From Lentisphaera araneosa HTCC2155 (GTDB lineage Bacteria; Verrucomicrobiota; Lentisphaeria; Lentisphaerales; Lentisphaeraceae): DNA of 64,000 nt. The number at the start of each line of letters is the position of its first letter. Positions within the stretch are counted from its first letter, which is position 1. Positions 7,683-16,121 of the stretch are shown piece by piece. Made by a program: the position numbers and the translations under genes. The stretch spans positions 124,001 to 188,000 of the forward strand of contig NZ_ABCK01000002.1 in NCBI RefSeq assembly GCF_000170755.1, given 5' to 3'. Under the pieces are notes generated by a model. That model saw only the letters and a list, made by a program, of their open reading frames with translations. It was not told the origin of the DNA and ran no database searches.

Positions 7683-10163
7683 ATGAAATACTTTTTAATC
7701 TTCCTATTTTCTCTCTCAGCTTTGGCTTTCTCACCAGCCAAAAAAGAAAGCTTCCAACGCAGTTGGGTTCCCGAACCCATTTTTGATAAAGAGCCCGCTT
7801 ATGTCGACCTCTACTGGACTGCCTGGAAGCAGGCTTATGATCATGTCGACATCAAAGACGGTATCCCCCAAAGTCCTTACATGGACGAAGCATTCGCCAG
7901 TAGCCATGTCTGGATTTGGGACACCTGTTTCATGGTTCTTTTTTGTAAATACTCACCGGAAAAATTCCCCGGCGTCGAAACACTCAATAACTTTTACGAA
8001 GCCTTTCATACCGACAAATATAAATCAGGAAACTTCCCCCTAGGCATTCAGCATCCGGATAATCCCCCGCTCTTTGCCTGGGCCGAATACGGCAATTACC
8101 TTTTTACAGGTGATGACCAACATGCCGAAACACTCTTAACTGACACCCAATACCTGCAAAAGCATTTCAACTGGTTCCACGACTTGGAAAAAGGCTGGCG
8201 CTTTAAGTACAAAGGTGGTGAAAGTGCTCCCGTCTCCAAAGATAATACTCCTCTCGGGTATAAATGGGGTGGTTGCCCAAGCGGCATGGATAACACTCCA
8301 CGTGCGCCCCATGGCTTATGGCTCGATGCTTTAGCTCAGCAAGGCTTATCTGCTCTCGCTATTTACCGCATGGCTGAACGCATCGGCAAAGATGAAATGG
8401 CCGCCAAGTGGAAAAATAAATACGAAGAAATCAAAAAACTCGTCAACACTCATTACTGGGACGAAAAAGACGGCATTTACTATGATATTTCAGAAGATGG
8501 CAAGAAGTTTTATAAAATCAAAACTCCCGCTTCCTACTGGCCCATGCTAGCAGAAATGTGTAGCCCTGAACAAGCTAAGCGCATGGCTGAACACATTTCC
8601 GACCCAAAAATCTTTGGTGGCATGCGCCCCTGGGTTACCGTTTCCCGTAGCGACAAAAACTTCGTCAGTCCCGATGGTGCCTACTGGCGTGGTGGCATTT
8701 GGCTCCCCACTGCCTACATGGGGACCAAGGCTTTAGAAAAGTACGGTTATCATAAAGAAGCTAACAAAGCTGCCGAGAACCTCATCGCTCACATGGCACG
8801 CACCTACGATACCGTTGAACCAAAAACCATTTGGGAATGCTATAGTCCGACTCGTGATTACCCCGTTGTGCGCCAAAATGGTCACATCGTTCGTAAAGAT
8901 TTTTGTGGTTGGTCGGCGCTTGGCCCCATTTCCATGTTCATTGAAAACGTTTTGGGTTTCCACACAGTGGATGCCAAAAATAAACTGGTTGAATGGAACC
9001 TTCACCAACAATCGCGCCACGGCATCAAAAACTTCAAATTTGGAAAAATTGCCACAGACATCATTTATAATGGCAAAGATGAAATCAGCATCAGTACTAA
9101 CCAGGCTTATACTCTGGTCATCAATGGTAAAGAATTCCCCATTAAAGCTGGGAAAAACAAACTTGCTTTTAAAGCTCCACAAGAAACTGAATTTAAGCTC
9201 GAGGTCCAAAATGCCGATGCTTCCGGATCCTACGCCGAAGCCAAACTCATAAAACTTCAGGCTCCAACAACTAAGGGAGATAAACAATTCTATAATTGGA
9301 CCATTTCCGATGGCGAAATTGATGATGCTCAAAACCCCAATACACTCTTTTACATGCCTGGAAAAGACGTCGTAGTCAAAGCCAATTACCGCAAAGTCCA
9401 CGCAGTCAAATTTATTATTCCCTCAGGGCTAGAACATCTCGGCGATGGTTCTTTAGATCAAAAAGTTACTGATGGCAAAAACGCTCAAGAGCCATTTATT
9501 CGCGCCAAGTACGGCTGGGCTTTTGATGGCTGGGATAAGTCTCTTAATAATATAACTGATGAACTTACCATCCGTGCCATCGCATCTCCATCCAGCGAAC
9601 TTATTGACAACGGTGATTTTTCAAAAGGCGTTAAACACTCAGCCAAATGGAATGAGTTTAAAGCGAAATCATCCCAAGCAAAAACCTGGTACATCCCCTT
9701 GTTTGACGACCGATTTAAACTCAACAAAGAAAATCATAGTGTTATCAACAATCACCTTAATAGTGACAAGGCCAGTGCAATGTACCAAAGCCTTGAGTCA
9801 CCTCCTGCAGGAAATTATACTTTCTCCTTTGATTACATGAGTAAAGACGTGGAACAAACCCAAAAGAACCAATTTTCATGGGCTATCCTCGCCTACTTCA
9901 AAGATTCCAAAGATGATCAACTCGGTTATGGCAACAGCTTTTCTTCAGTGGAAGAACTTCCTATTTCAGGTAAAAAGCTCGCTTCTTCCAGCTTTGCTCC
10001 CGGTAGCTGCTCATGGCAAACTTTAGCAGATCAAAAAATTACTGTGCCAGCTAATGTCGAACGACTTGTCATCGCCCTAGGCGTCAATCAGATAAAAAGC
10101 TCAAAAGGCGACAAGTTCGCCATCTCTAATGTTCAGCTCAAACTCGACAAGAGCTCCAATTAA
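7683..10163 (+). CDS. Secreted six-hairpin glycosidase (GH63/MGH1-like) with repeat and C-terminal beta domains
   Basis: 826 residues, signal peptide at 1-17. Residues 40-470 form an (alpha/alpha)6 glycosidase of the GH63/GH37/mannosylglycerate-hydrolase-like group: HVWIWDTCF, the SGMDNTPR motif whose Asp203 is the expected general acid, GGIWLPT, and TIWECYSP whose Glu385 is the expected general base. Residues 520-640 contain an InlB-like bacterial repeat (GWAFDGWDKS). Residues 645-820 look like a carbohydrate-binding beta-sandwich (IDNGDFSKG at its start). It should be an inverting exo-acting enzyme on an oligosaccharide; the sugar cannot be read from sequence. No good ribosome site precedes the ATG 18 bases after the previous stop. 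Confidence 0.78.
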   Translation: MKYFLIFLFSLSALAFSPAKKESFQRSWVPEPIFDKEPAYVDLYWTAWKQAYDHVDIKDGIPQSPYMDEAFASSHVWIWDTCFMVLFCKYSPEKFPGVETLNNFYEAFHTDKYKSGNFPLGIQHPDNPPLFAWAEYGNYLFTGDDQHAETLLTDTQYLQKHFNWFHDLEKGWRFKYKGGESAPVSKDNTPLGYKWGGCPSGMDNTPRAPHGLWLDALAQQGLSALAIYRMAERIGKDEMAAKWKNKYEEIKKLVNTHYWDEKDGIYYDISEDGKKFYKIKTPASYWPMLAEMCSPEQAKRMAEHISDPKIFGGMRPWVTVSRSDKNFVSPDGAYWRGGIWLPTAYMGTKALEKYGYHKEANKAAENLIAHMARTYDTVEPKTIWECYSPTRDYPVVRQNGHIVRKDFCGWSALGPISMFIENVLGFHTVDAKNKLVEWNLHQQSRHGIKNFKFGKIATDIIYNGKDEISISTNQAYTLVINGKEFPIKAGKNKLAFKAPQETEFKLEVQNADASGSYAEAKLIKLQAPTTKGDKQFYNWTISDGEIDDAQNPNTLFYMPGKDVVVKANYRKVHAVKFIIPSGLEHLGDGSLDQKVTDGKNAQEPFIRAKYGWAFDGWDKSLNNITDELTIRAIASPSSELIDNGDFSKGVKHSAKWNEFKAKSSQAKTWYIPLFDDRFKLNKENHSVINNHLNSDKASAMYQSLESPPAGNYTFSFDYMSKDVEQTQKNQFSWAILAYFKDSKDDQLGYGNSFSSVEELPISGKKLASSSFAPGSCSWQTLADQKITVPANVERLVIALGVNQIKSSKGDKFAISNVQLKLDKSSN

Positions 10164-10204
10164 AAATACTTTTATTTAAATCACTTCAATTCAAAGGAAA
10201 AAAA

Positions 10205-11725
10205 ATGTTCAAATCCAAGCTTTCTCAAGCACTCCTGCTCTCGGCTAGTTTCTTATTTCAGGCTCAGGCAGATATCACCCTACCAAAAATCATGGATTCC
10301 CAAATGGTGCTCCAGCGCAATGCCAAAGTTCCTATCTGGGGCTGGGCCGATCAGGGTGAAAAGGTCACCGTTTCTTTTGCGGGCCAGACAAAGACTGCCA
10401 TGCCCAATGAGAAAGGAAAATGGATGGTGGAACTCGAACCCCTTCAGGCTTCTGCTCAAGGACGCGACCTCATCATCAAGGGGAAAAATTCCGTCACTTT
10501 AAACGACATCCTCGTCGGTGAAGTTTGGCTCGCCTCCGGCCAGTCCAACATGGAATGGACTTTTGCCCAAAGTAACAAGCAGGAATTTGAGTACGCCAAA
10601 ACTTTTGCTGATAACAAAAACATTCGCTTTTTCCACGTGGAGCATCACCTCCAGGCAGGTACCCCCATGGACGACACCCTTGGTCGCTGGAAACTTCCCG
10701 CTGAATTTATTAAACACTCCCACATGGTTTCTGCCGTAGGCTTTTACTTTGCAGCGAAGCTACACAATGAGCTCAATGTTCCCATTGGAATTTTAGATGC
10801 TAACTGGGGTGGCATGAGAATTGATAATTTCATTTCTGAAGAGGGCTATAAAAGCCAAAATCTTCCCCTGCGTAAACACCATCAAAATAACGACCCCAAT
10901 GTTCGTCTCAACAAACTCAAACGCATGCGTGACTCCATTGATCACGCTATTACACTCGCAGAAAAAGGCATCACTACCTCTATTCTCGAAGATCGCGTCA
11001 ATGGCTGGGCTGAAAACATAATCTACAACGCCATGATCGCCCCGCTGACTCCCTACGCCATCAAAGGTGCCATTTGGTATCAGGGCGAATCCAACCGTAC
11101 CGACAATAAATATTTTGAAAAACTTAAAGCTCTCTCCTACGGCTGGTCCAAAGCCTTCCGAGTTAAAGACATCCCCCTCTATCAAGTTCAGATTGCTCCT
11201 TTTGATTACACTCGTGGACAAAACCCAAAAGATCACACGCTCGGCGATAATGTCTGGAAAGCCCAATACCGCGGCGCCAAAGAAATCCTCGGCGTCGGCA
11301 TCATCCCCATTCACGACACCAACATTAATATAAAAGATATCCACCCCCAGCATAAACGCCCCGTTGGTGAAAGACTTGCGGATCTCGCACTCAACAAAAA
11401 CTACGGGAAGTCCAACAATGCTTCAGCTCCGGAATTCGCTTCTGCGAAGTCCGCAAACGGCAAAGTCATTGTCAGTTTTAAGAACCTCAAGAACTCACTC
11501 ACCAGCTTTGACGGCAAGCCACTGACTCATTTTGAACTCTCTGCTGACGGCAAAAACTTTGTCGCTGCGCAAGCCGCAATTAAAGGCAAAACCGTGGAAG
11601 TCACTTCCGCATCCCTTCCCACCCCCAAATACGTTCGCATGGGCTGGAGCGACATCGCCATCCCTAACCTCTGCGAAAAAGATGGCTGGCCTGTCTACGC
11701 CTTCCCTGCACAGGAAGTTAAATAA
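10205..11725 (+). CDS. Sialate O-acetylesterase-like secreted esterase (SASA family)
   Basis: 506 residues with a signal peptide ending near ALA/QA at residue 22. The family pattern is complete: an N-terminal beta domain beginning ITLPKIMDSQMVLQR, then GQSN with nucleophile Ser114, WYQGESN, and the DIHP motif with Asp378/His380. A C-terminal beta domain follows. Full-length members remove acetyl groups from sialic acids or, in polysaccharide-degrading bacteria, from xylan or other glycans; the latter is likelier here. AAGGA six bases before the ATG is a good ribosome site. Last gene of the plus-strand cluster that begins with the prepilin gene. Confidence 0.88.
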   Translation: MFKSKLSQALLLSASFLFQAQADITLPKIMDSQMVLQRNAKVPIWGWADQGEKVTVSFAGQTKTAMPNEKGKWMVELEPLQASAQGRDLIIKGKNSVTLNDILVGEVWLASGQSNMEWTFAQSNKQEFEYAKTFADNKNIRFFHVEHHLQAGTPMDDTLGRWKLPAEFIKHSHMVSAVGFYFAAKLHNELNVPIGILDANWGGMRIDNFISEEGYKSQNLPLRKHHQNNDPNVRLNKLKRMRDSIDHAITLAEKGITTSILEDRVNGWAENIIYNAMIAPLTPYAIKGAIWYQGESNRTDNKYFEKLKALSYGWSKAFRVKDIPLYQVQIAPFDYTRGQNPKDHTLGDNVWKAQYRGAKEILGVGIIPIHDTNINIKDIHPQHKRPVGERLADLALNKNYGKSNNASAPEFASAKSANGKVIVSFKNLKNSLTSFDGKPLTHFELSADGKNFVAAQAAIKGKTVEVTSASLPTPKYVRMGWSDIAIPNLCEKDGWPVYAFPAQEVK

Positions 11726-11880
11726 CTTGGAGTTCCGGACTCATGATCCGCATATGATCATTGACGTTTTTTGGCGCACGATAAATCGGGGACTACATAC
11801 AGCATTAGGCTCGCAGTTCAGGCTTTAGCCTGCTGATTGAAACGACGAGTTCCTAATCGACATTTATCAAAAACAGAGTT
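11726..11880. other. Intergenic palindromic patch between convergent genes
   Basis: The gap holds several short inverted repeats, including CAGGC-TTTA-GCCTG at 11819-11832 and TGATC...GATCA near 11751-11762. No coding frame is supported. It could act as a two-way terminator or be a REP-like palindrome; there is no long T tract on either side. Confidence 0.35.
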
Positions 11881-12525
11881 CTACTTCAAATCTTTGATCA
11901 TAATATTTTTCCAAGTCACCTCATAGGGGCCTTTGCCCTTTGGGATGGAGTGAACCTGAAGGCCGATGAAACCTTCGGGGTGGCTTTTTAACTTTGCGTC
12001 ATCAGTGAGGTCAGAAACTTGCGTACCATTGATCCAAGTTTGAATTTTTGCGCCCTTCGCAATAATGAGAACGGTATTCCATTCACCGTTTTTCATGAGG
12101 GTATGTGGCTTAAGTTTGGCTTTGGGAGTCATCCATCCACCGCATGCTTCGCCATAGATATAACCTGACTCCGCGCCTTTTCCCTTAGTTGCTTCCACTT
12201 CAACTTGTGGTCCATTGACTCGTTTTTTAGCATTATTATCATTAGAACGGATCTGTATACCGGAATTAAGCTGATCATTAATCAGTTTTACCTCTAGCGT
12301 TAACTCAAAGTCACTGAATAATTTATCTGAACATAAAAAAGTATTTTTACTGCCATCAGTTGTTTTGCCGATGATGGCGCCATTTTCGACTCGATAAGTT
12401 CCCGTCCCATTGCGCACAGTCCAGCCACTTAAATCTTTGCCATTAAAAAGTGCCGTAAAGCCCTCTTCAGCACTAACTGAAAAAAACATGAATGAAGCAA
12501 GAAGAACAAAATTGAAGTATTTCAT
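11881..12525 (-). CDS. Secreted DUF1080 (3-keto-disaccharide hydrolase-like) protein
   Basis: 214 residues from the chosen ATG, which opens a signal peptide (YFNFVLLASFMFFSVSA) and has AAGGG seven bases upstream; an upstream in-frame start would add 28 unlikely residues. The domain fills the protein: GFTALFNGKDLSGW, NGAIIG, DFELTLEVKL, NSGIQIRS, GEWNTVLIIAKG, and GFIGLQVH near the end. This is the ConA-like DUF1080 fold, members of which act on 3-keto sugars or bind glycans. It is separated from the upstream esterase gene by about 400 bases of structured non-coding sequence. Confidence 0.88.
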   Translation of the reverse strand: MKYFNFVLLASFMFFSVSAEEGFTALFNGKDLSGWTVRNGTGTYRVENGAIIGKTTDGSKNTFLCSDKLFSDFELTLEVKLINDQLNSGIQIRSNDNNAKKRVNGPQVEVEATKGKGAESGYIYGEACGGWMTPKAKLKPHTLMKNGEWNTVLIIAKGAKIQTWINGTQVSDLTDDAKLKSHPEGFIGLQVHSIPKGKGPYEVTWKNIMIKDLK

Positions 12526-12928
12526 CATAAAACCCTTAACGATATTAATTAATAAGCAGTAAATAAGACCTGCCATGATGGCAGACTCATTTCTAATACC
12601 TCTACACACATTATGACTCAGTTTAATGTGACATCGCTTTTAAGGCTGAGCCATAAATTTAATAAGTTCTCGTGCGCTTAAGTGAGTTTCAAAAAGAAAT
12701 ACGATTACCCACAGGCATGGTGCTTCGCACAGGAGATGGACGCTATCCCTCTCGAGCTCTCCCTGCAGAATGCTGCCGTACGGACTAATACTTTTTGTCC
12801 GCCTATCTGGCAAGGCCCTTGAACAGGCGACTAGGGGGCCTTACCCCGCTTTATGGGTAGTTATGAAAAGAAACACTCATTATTTTTTAATTTTCCGCAC
12901 AAAATTTCTGAGCGTATAGCGAAGTATT
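12526..12928. other. Non-coding gap with a structured, GC-richer core
   Basis: No gene is supported. Bases about 12700-12870 are richer in G+C than other gaps here and contain many short inverted repeats: GTGC-TTC-GCAC, GCAG-AATG-CTGC, CGGAC...GTCCG, AAGGCCC...GGGCCTT and TACCC...GGGTA. This suggests a structured RNA or a mobile-element remnant. I compared it by memory with 6S, tmRNA, SRP, RNase P and common riboswitches and found no match. Confidence 0.4.
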
Positions 12929-13864
12929 TTACTTTTTCATAATTGGCTGAGAAATGAACTCGTGAATGATCTCTTTGATTTCTTTGCCTTGCACACCATG
13001 CTTAGAACCCACGGCCTTAATATGCTTAAAGTTCCCATCTAAGTATTCATAAGTCATGAGCTTATTATTTTTAGGATGTGGCTTTCCTGCGGAGTCCGCT
13101 AATTGAGGAGCTTTTTCACCCATGTGAACAGCCCAACGATAAAAGCTATCTTGGGCAGCTATAAAACTTATACCCAAAGTTCCTGTCCCCCCCGTATACG
13201 GTACAATTTGATCCTCAGTTCCATTTATCTGTAAAAAACGTCTTCCTTTTGCAGGTACAATAGCTGTTTTATTATTATCTCCTCCTGTAGGGTCCCACAA
13301 AAAATTCTTGCCATCATAACGCTCAGTAGTGAGCCCCCCAATTGAGCAAATGCCATGATGAAAAGTACCTTCTTCCAATTCAATCATCAAACGATACAAA
13401 AGCCCTGCGCCATTAGACGAACCATGAATAGCAATATTGCTCCCATCAACAACTTTACACGTTTTGAGATAGCTAATAATTTGACGGACAAAATCCACAT
13501 CAGGCCTTTTTTGTGACCAGCCCTTATTGTAACCATCTGGTGCAATCACTATCCTATCTGTCATTCTCTTTAAATTCATCATTTTACGCTCACCCGTTCC
13601 ACCGCGACCATGAAGCGCAATATAAACTGGAAAGGGACCCTCTCCCTGTGGAACCTGCACGTAAACGGCTCGATCGTAATCAATGACCTCAGCCCAAGAT
13701 TGACGGATATGAAAGACCCCCGATTTTAGCACCCCATTAGCCGCTTTATATACCACGGCCTTGCTTGTTCCCCTCTTTTCTTTTGCAGATCTTTTCCCTT
13801 GAGAGAACGCTGTCCCCAGCAACACTGTCGAACTTAGTAATATTAATAATAATCCCTTGCGCAT
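12929..13864 (-). CDS. Secreted polyester/feruloyl-type esterase (LpqC-like alpha/beta hydrolase)
   Basis: 311 residues, signal peptide at 1-21. Alpha/beta hydrolase of the PHB-depolymerase/feruloyl-esterase group: oxyanion stretch ALHGRGGTGE, nucleophile Ser150 in GSSNGAG, acid in NGTEDQIVPY, and His in GSKHGVQG. AAAGGAC lies six bases before the ATG. The likely role is hydrolysis of an ester-linked substituent or polyester outside the cytoplasm. It is divergent from the ThuA gene at 14086 with a 221-base promoter region between. Which ester it cleaves is not visible. Confidence 0.83.
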   Translation of the reverse strand: MRKGLLLILLSSTVLLGTAFSQGKRSAKEKRGTSKAVVYKAANGVLKSGVFHIRQSWAEVIDYDRAVYVQVPQGEGPFPVYIALHGRGGTGERKMMNLKRMTDRIVIAPDGYNKGWSQKRPDVDFVRQIISYLKTCKVVDGSNIAIHGSSNGAGLLYRLMIELEEGTFHHGICSIGGLTTERYDGKNFLWDPTGGDNNKTAIVPAKGRRFLQINGTEDQIVPYTGGTGTLGISFIAAQDSFYRWAVHMGEKAPQLADSAGKPHPKNNKLMTYEYLDGNFKHIKAVGSKHGVQGKEIKEIIHEFISQPIMKK

Positions 13865-14085
13865 TTTTTCGTCCTTTACTTTATTTCAATAATTGAAGCG
13901 TGTAAAACACAGCTGTGCTTGTGTCCTACTTTATACTTCAATACGCAAGTCCCTGGCGCGATCTATCAGCTGATGATTAAATATTGGATTATTAAATAGT
14001 TCAAAGTATTTTATTTTTCAGCGCAAGATTTGATACAATTAACGAATTAATTTGTTAAGTACAAAAACACAATGGAGTCACAAGT

Positions 14086-15072
14086 TTGAAAAAAATTGCC
14101 TTAAAGTACCTTACCGTCCTCTTTATTTTCACTGCCTTTCTACAGGCAGCTGACAAGAAAAAAATCCTCTTTTTAGCGGGAAAACCAAGTCATAGTAGTG
14201 GTGATCATGAATTCCGCGCCGGTTGCATGATTTTAGCTGAAAAACTCAATCAATCGGGTTTAGCTATCGAAGCCAAAGTTCATTATTACGGCTGGCCCAA
14301 GGACGAAAGTATCTTTGATGATGTGGATGCTTGTGTCATTTATGCTGATGCTGGTGGACGTTTCGGTGATAAGTATGAGTTCTTGAATAATAAAGTCAAA
14401 AAAGATGGCATGGGCATTATGTTCATGCACTATGGCGTTCATCCCTCAAAAGAGGTTGGTGAAAAATACTTCACAAATTGGATCGGTGCCTATATGGCTA
14501 ACTCCCAATCGGTCAACCCCCACTGGATTGCCGACCTCAAGCCCGTGGCAAAAGAAGATATTTCACGTGGCGTCACTCCCTTCACAGCCTATGACGAATT
14601 TTATTTCAACATGGTTTGGCCCACTAAAGATGACTGCTGTCGTCCCGTAGCTGTCGCAACTCCAACACCCGATAAAATTGTTCGCTACATCAATATGTGG
14701 AATCAGCATGGCGAAAAATGTTTTGGTAAAGAGCAAGCCCTAATGTGGTGCAGAGATCCCAAAGCAGAAGAAGGAGGTCGCGGAGTTGGTTTCGTAGGTG
14801 GTCACTATCACCGCAACTGGGCCGTTGATGAATTCCGTAAGCTCGTACTCAATGCGATTGTTTGGACAGCTCGTATGGAAGTCCCCAAGGGTGGCGTTCC
14901 CGCTGGCAAAGTCACAGAAGCTGATTTGAATAAAAACCTAGATAAGAAAAAAAGAGGCATCAAATATATTAAGCTTCCGACTTCTGAGCTATATAAACAA
15001 AAAGCCATGCCTCAACCGTGGTTTGATGAAAAAGGTAAACGACACAAAGGTCCCAAGCCTACTCAAAATTAA
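14086..15072 (+). CDS. Secreted ThuA-like protein
   Basis: 328 residues. Translation starts at TTG, chosen because GGAG sits eight bases upstream and the product begins with a normal signal peptide (to about residue 21). The ThuA (class I glutamine-amidotransferase-like) fold covers residues 23-265: KILFLAGKPSHSSGDHEF, a GGRFGDKYEF stretch, MFMHYGVHP, DEFYFNM and FVGGHYHRNW near the end of the domain. ThuA proteins are linked to sugar (trehalose, keto-sugar) metabolism, but most secreted planctomycete/Lentisphaerota members have no defined reaction. A strong terminator follows, so it is probably a single-gene unit. Confidence 0.85.
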   Translation: MKKIALKYLTVLFIFTAFLQAADKKKILFLAGKPSHSSGDHEFRAGCMILAEKLNQSGLAIEAKVHYYGWPKDESIFDDVDACVIYADAGGRFGDKYEFLNNKVKKDGMGIMFMHYGVHPSKEVGEKYFTNWIGAYMANSQSVNPHWIADLKPVAKEDISRGVTPFTAYDEFYFNMVWPTKDDCCRPVAVATPTPDKIVRYINMWNQHGEKCFGKEQALMWCRDPKAEEGGRGVGFVGGHYHRNWAVDEFRKLVLNAIVWTARMEVPKGGVPAGKVTEADLNKNLDKKKRGIKYIKLPTSELYKQKAMPQPWFDEKGKRHKGPKPTQN

Positions 15073-15114
15073 TAATCAACTCCAGCTAAGTTAAAGCCAT
15101 TTCATTCTCAAGAA

Positions 15115-15145
15115 GCCGCCAGGAAAATTCCTGGCGGCTTTTTTT
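15115..15145 (+). terminator. Rho-independent terminator after ThuA gene
   Basis: GCCGCCAGG and CCTGGCGGC form a nine-base-pair GC-rich stem, extendable to eleven, followed at once by seven T residues. It ends the ThuA transcript 43 bases after the stop. Confidence 0.93.
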
Positions 15146-15460
15146 ATATCTTCCTAGAAAATAGGGATTTAAATATCGCACTCTCTCTCACTTTATTTTA
15201 TATATTACTTTTTATAAAATTTTGAACGGTAAAAGAAATACATACTGAACTCCCTCTACCCTCTGATAAATAAAAGACAATAAACATATCTGTATAAAGT
15301 GTTTTCATTAAAAGAAAACCTTCCTGTTGCTTTTAAAACAAAAGAAGTATAGTTTAATTATATCCAAAACATAAGGAATAAGACTATAAATAATTGCATG
15401 GCAAGGCTATCCCAAGCCATAAGAAACAATATTTATCATTAGAAAAAATGGAGTATATTC
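15146..15460. other. AT-rich gap, nothing recognised
   Basis: About 315 bases of AT-rich sequence between a terminator and the next signal-peptide gene. It must contain that gene's promoter, but no convincing -35/-10 pair or operator stands out. GGAG at the right end is the ribosome site of the next gene. Confidence 0.4.
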
Positions 15461-16111
15461 ATGAAAAGATTCATTTTAACATTTTTATTTTTATCATTAA
15501 GTTTATCCTTAACAGCAGCTCCAACTGACTTAAATTTTAATGACGTAAAAGCTAATTCTACCAAACATCCACTTGTTAAAGGAAAGTTTAAAATCATTCA
15601 ACTGTCTGATGCTAATAATGCCTTAAAGATTTATAGCACAGACAAAAGTGACTCGGGCAAAGTACAGATTCCGCTAAATCTAGCCAAAGCTTCTGATTCC
15701 AAGTTTAAGTTGAGTTGTGATGTTAAAGTTTCTACCACTGCCACCCCCGCGGGAAAATTGCTGGCGATTAGCAACTGGGATACAAATGACGAACTTTTCA
15801 GGATCCAACTTGGTGCTGGAAAACTCCAATTAAAAGCGACAAAATTTCAAAATGGGCGCTTAGTTGCTTCAAATATTTGTACCTACAAATCCAATAATTG
15901 GATGACTATTGAATTGATCGTGGACAACAATAATGGCAATTGTAAGGTTTCTATCATAGACAAAGCAACTAAGATTTCATTATACAAAGGTACTCATACT
16001 ATCAATAAAAAATTTAAGGGAGTCTACCTCACAAGTTCAGTGTGGCCCGGACAATCAAAGAATGGTTATTCTTACGAGTTTGATAATATTAAAGTTACCC
16101 CATTAAAGTAG
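15461..16111 (+). CDS. Small secreted ConA/LamG-like beta-sandwich protein
   Basis: 216 residues. A strong signal peptide (FILTFLFLSLSLSLTAA) is followed by one domain whose alternating pattern resembles LamG/concanavalin-A folds: FKLSCDVKVS, FRIQLGAGKLQLKA, WMTIELIVDNNNG, and SYEFDNIKVTPL at the very end. It has no catalytic signature. It lies ten bases upstream of the GH86-like enzyme gene, so the two are probably co-transcribed and this protein may bind the same polysaccharide. Function inferred only from fold pattern and context. Confidence 0.65.
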   Translation: MKRFILTFLFLSLSLSLTAAPTDLNFNDVKANSTKHPLVKGKFKIIQLSDANNALKIYSTDKSDSGKVQIPLNLAKASDSKFKLSCDVKVSTTATPAGKLLAISNWDTNDELFRIQLGAGKLQLKATKFQNGRLVASNICTYKSNNWMTIELIVDNNNGNCKVSIIDKATKISLYKGTHTINKKFKGVYLTSSVWPGQSKNGYSYEFDNIKVTPLK

Positions 16112-16121
16112 CTTATTTATT

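Noticed and set aside
8733-9401. 222-codon minus-strand frame
   Set aside because: Long, but antisense to the six-hairpin glycosidase gene, rich in Phe/Val from complement codons, with no domain.
10793-11353. 186-codon minus-strand frame
   Set aside because: Antisense shadow of the sialate esterase-like gene.
12700-12870. 6S RNA, tmRNA, SRP RNA, RNase P or riboswitch
   Set aside because: None of the conserved sequence landmarks that I know for these classes is present on either strand.
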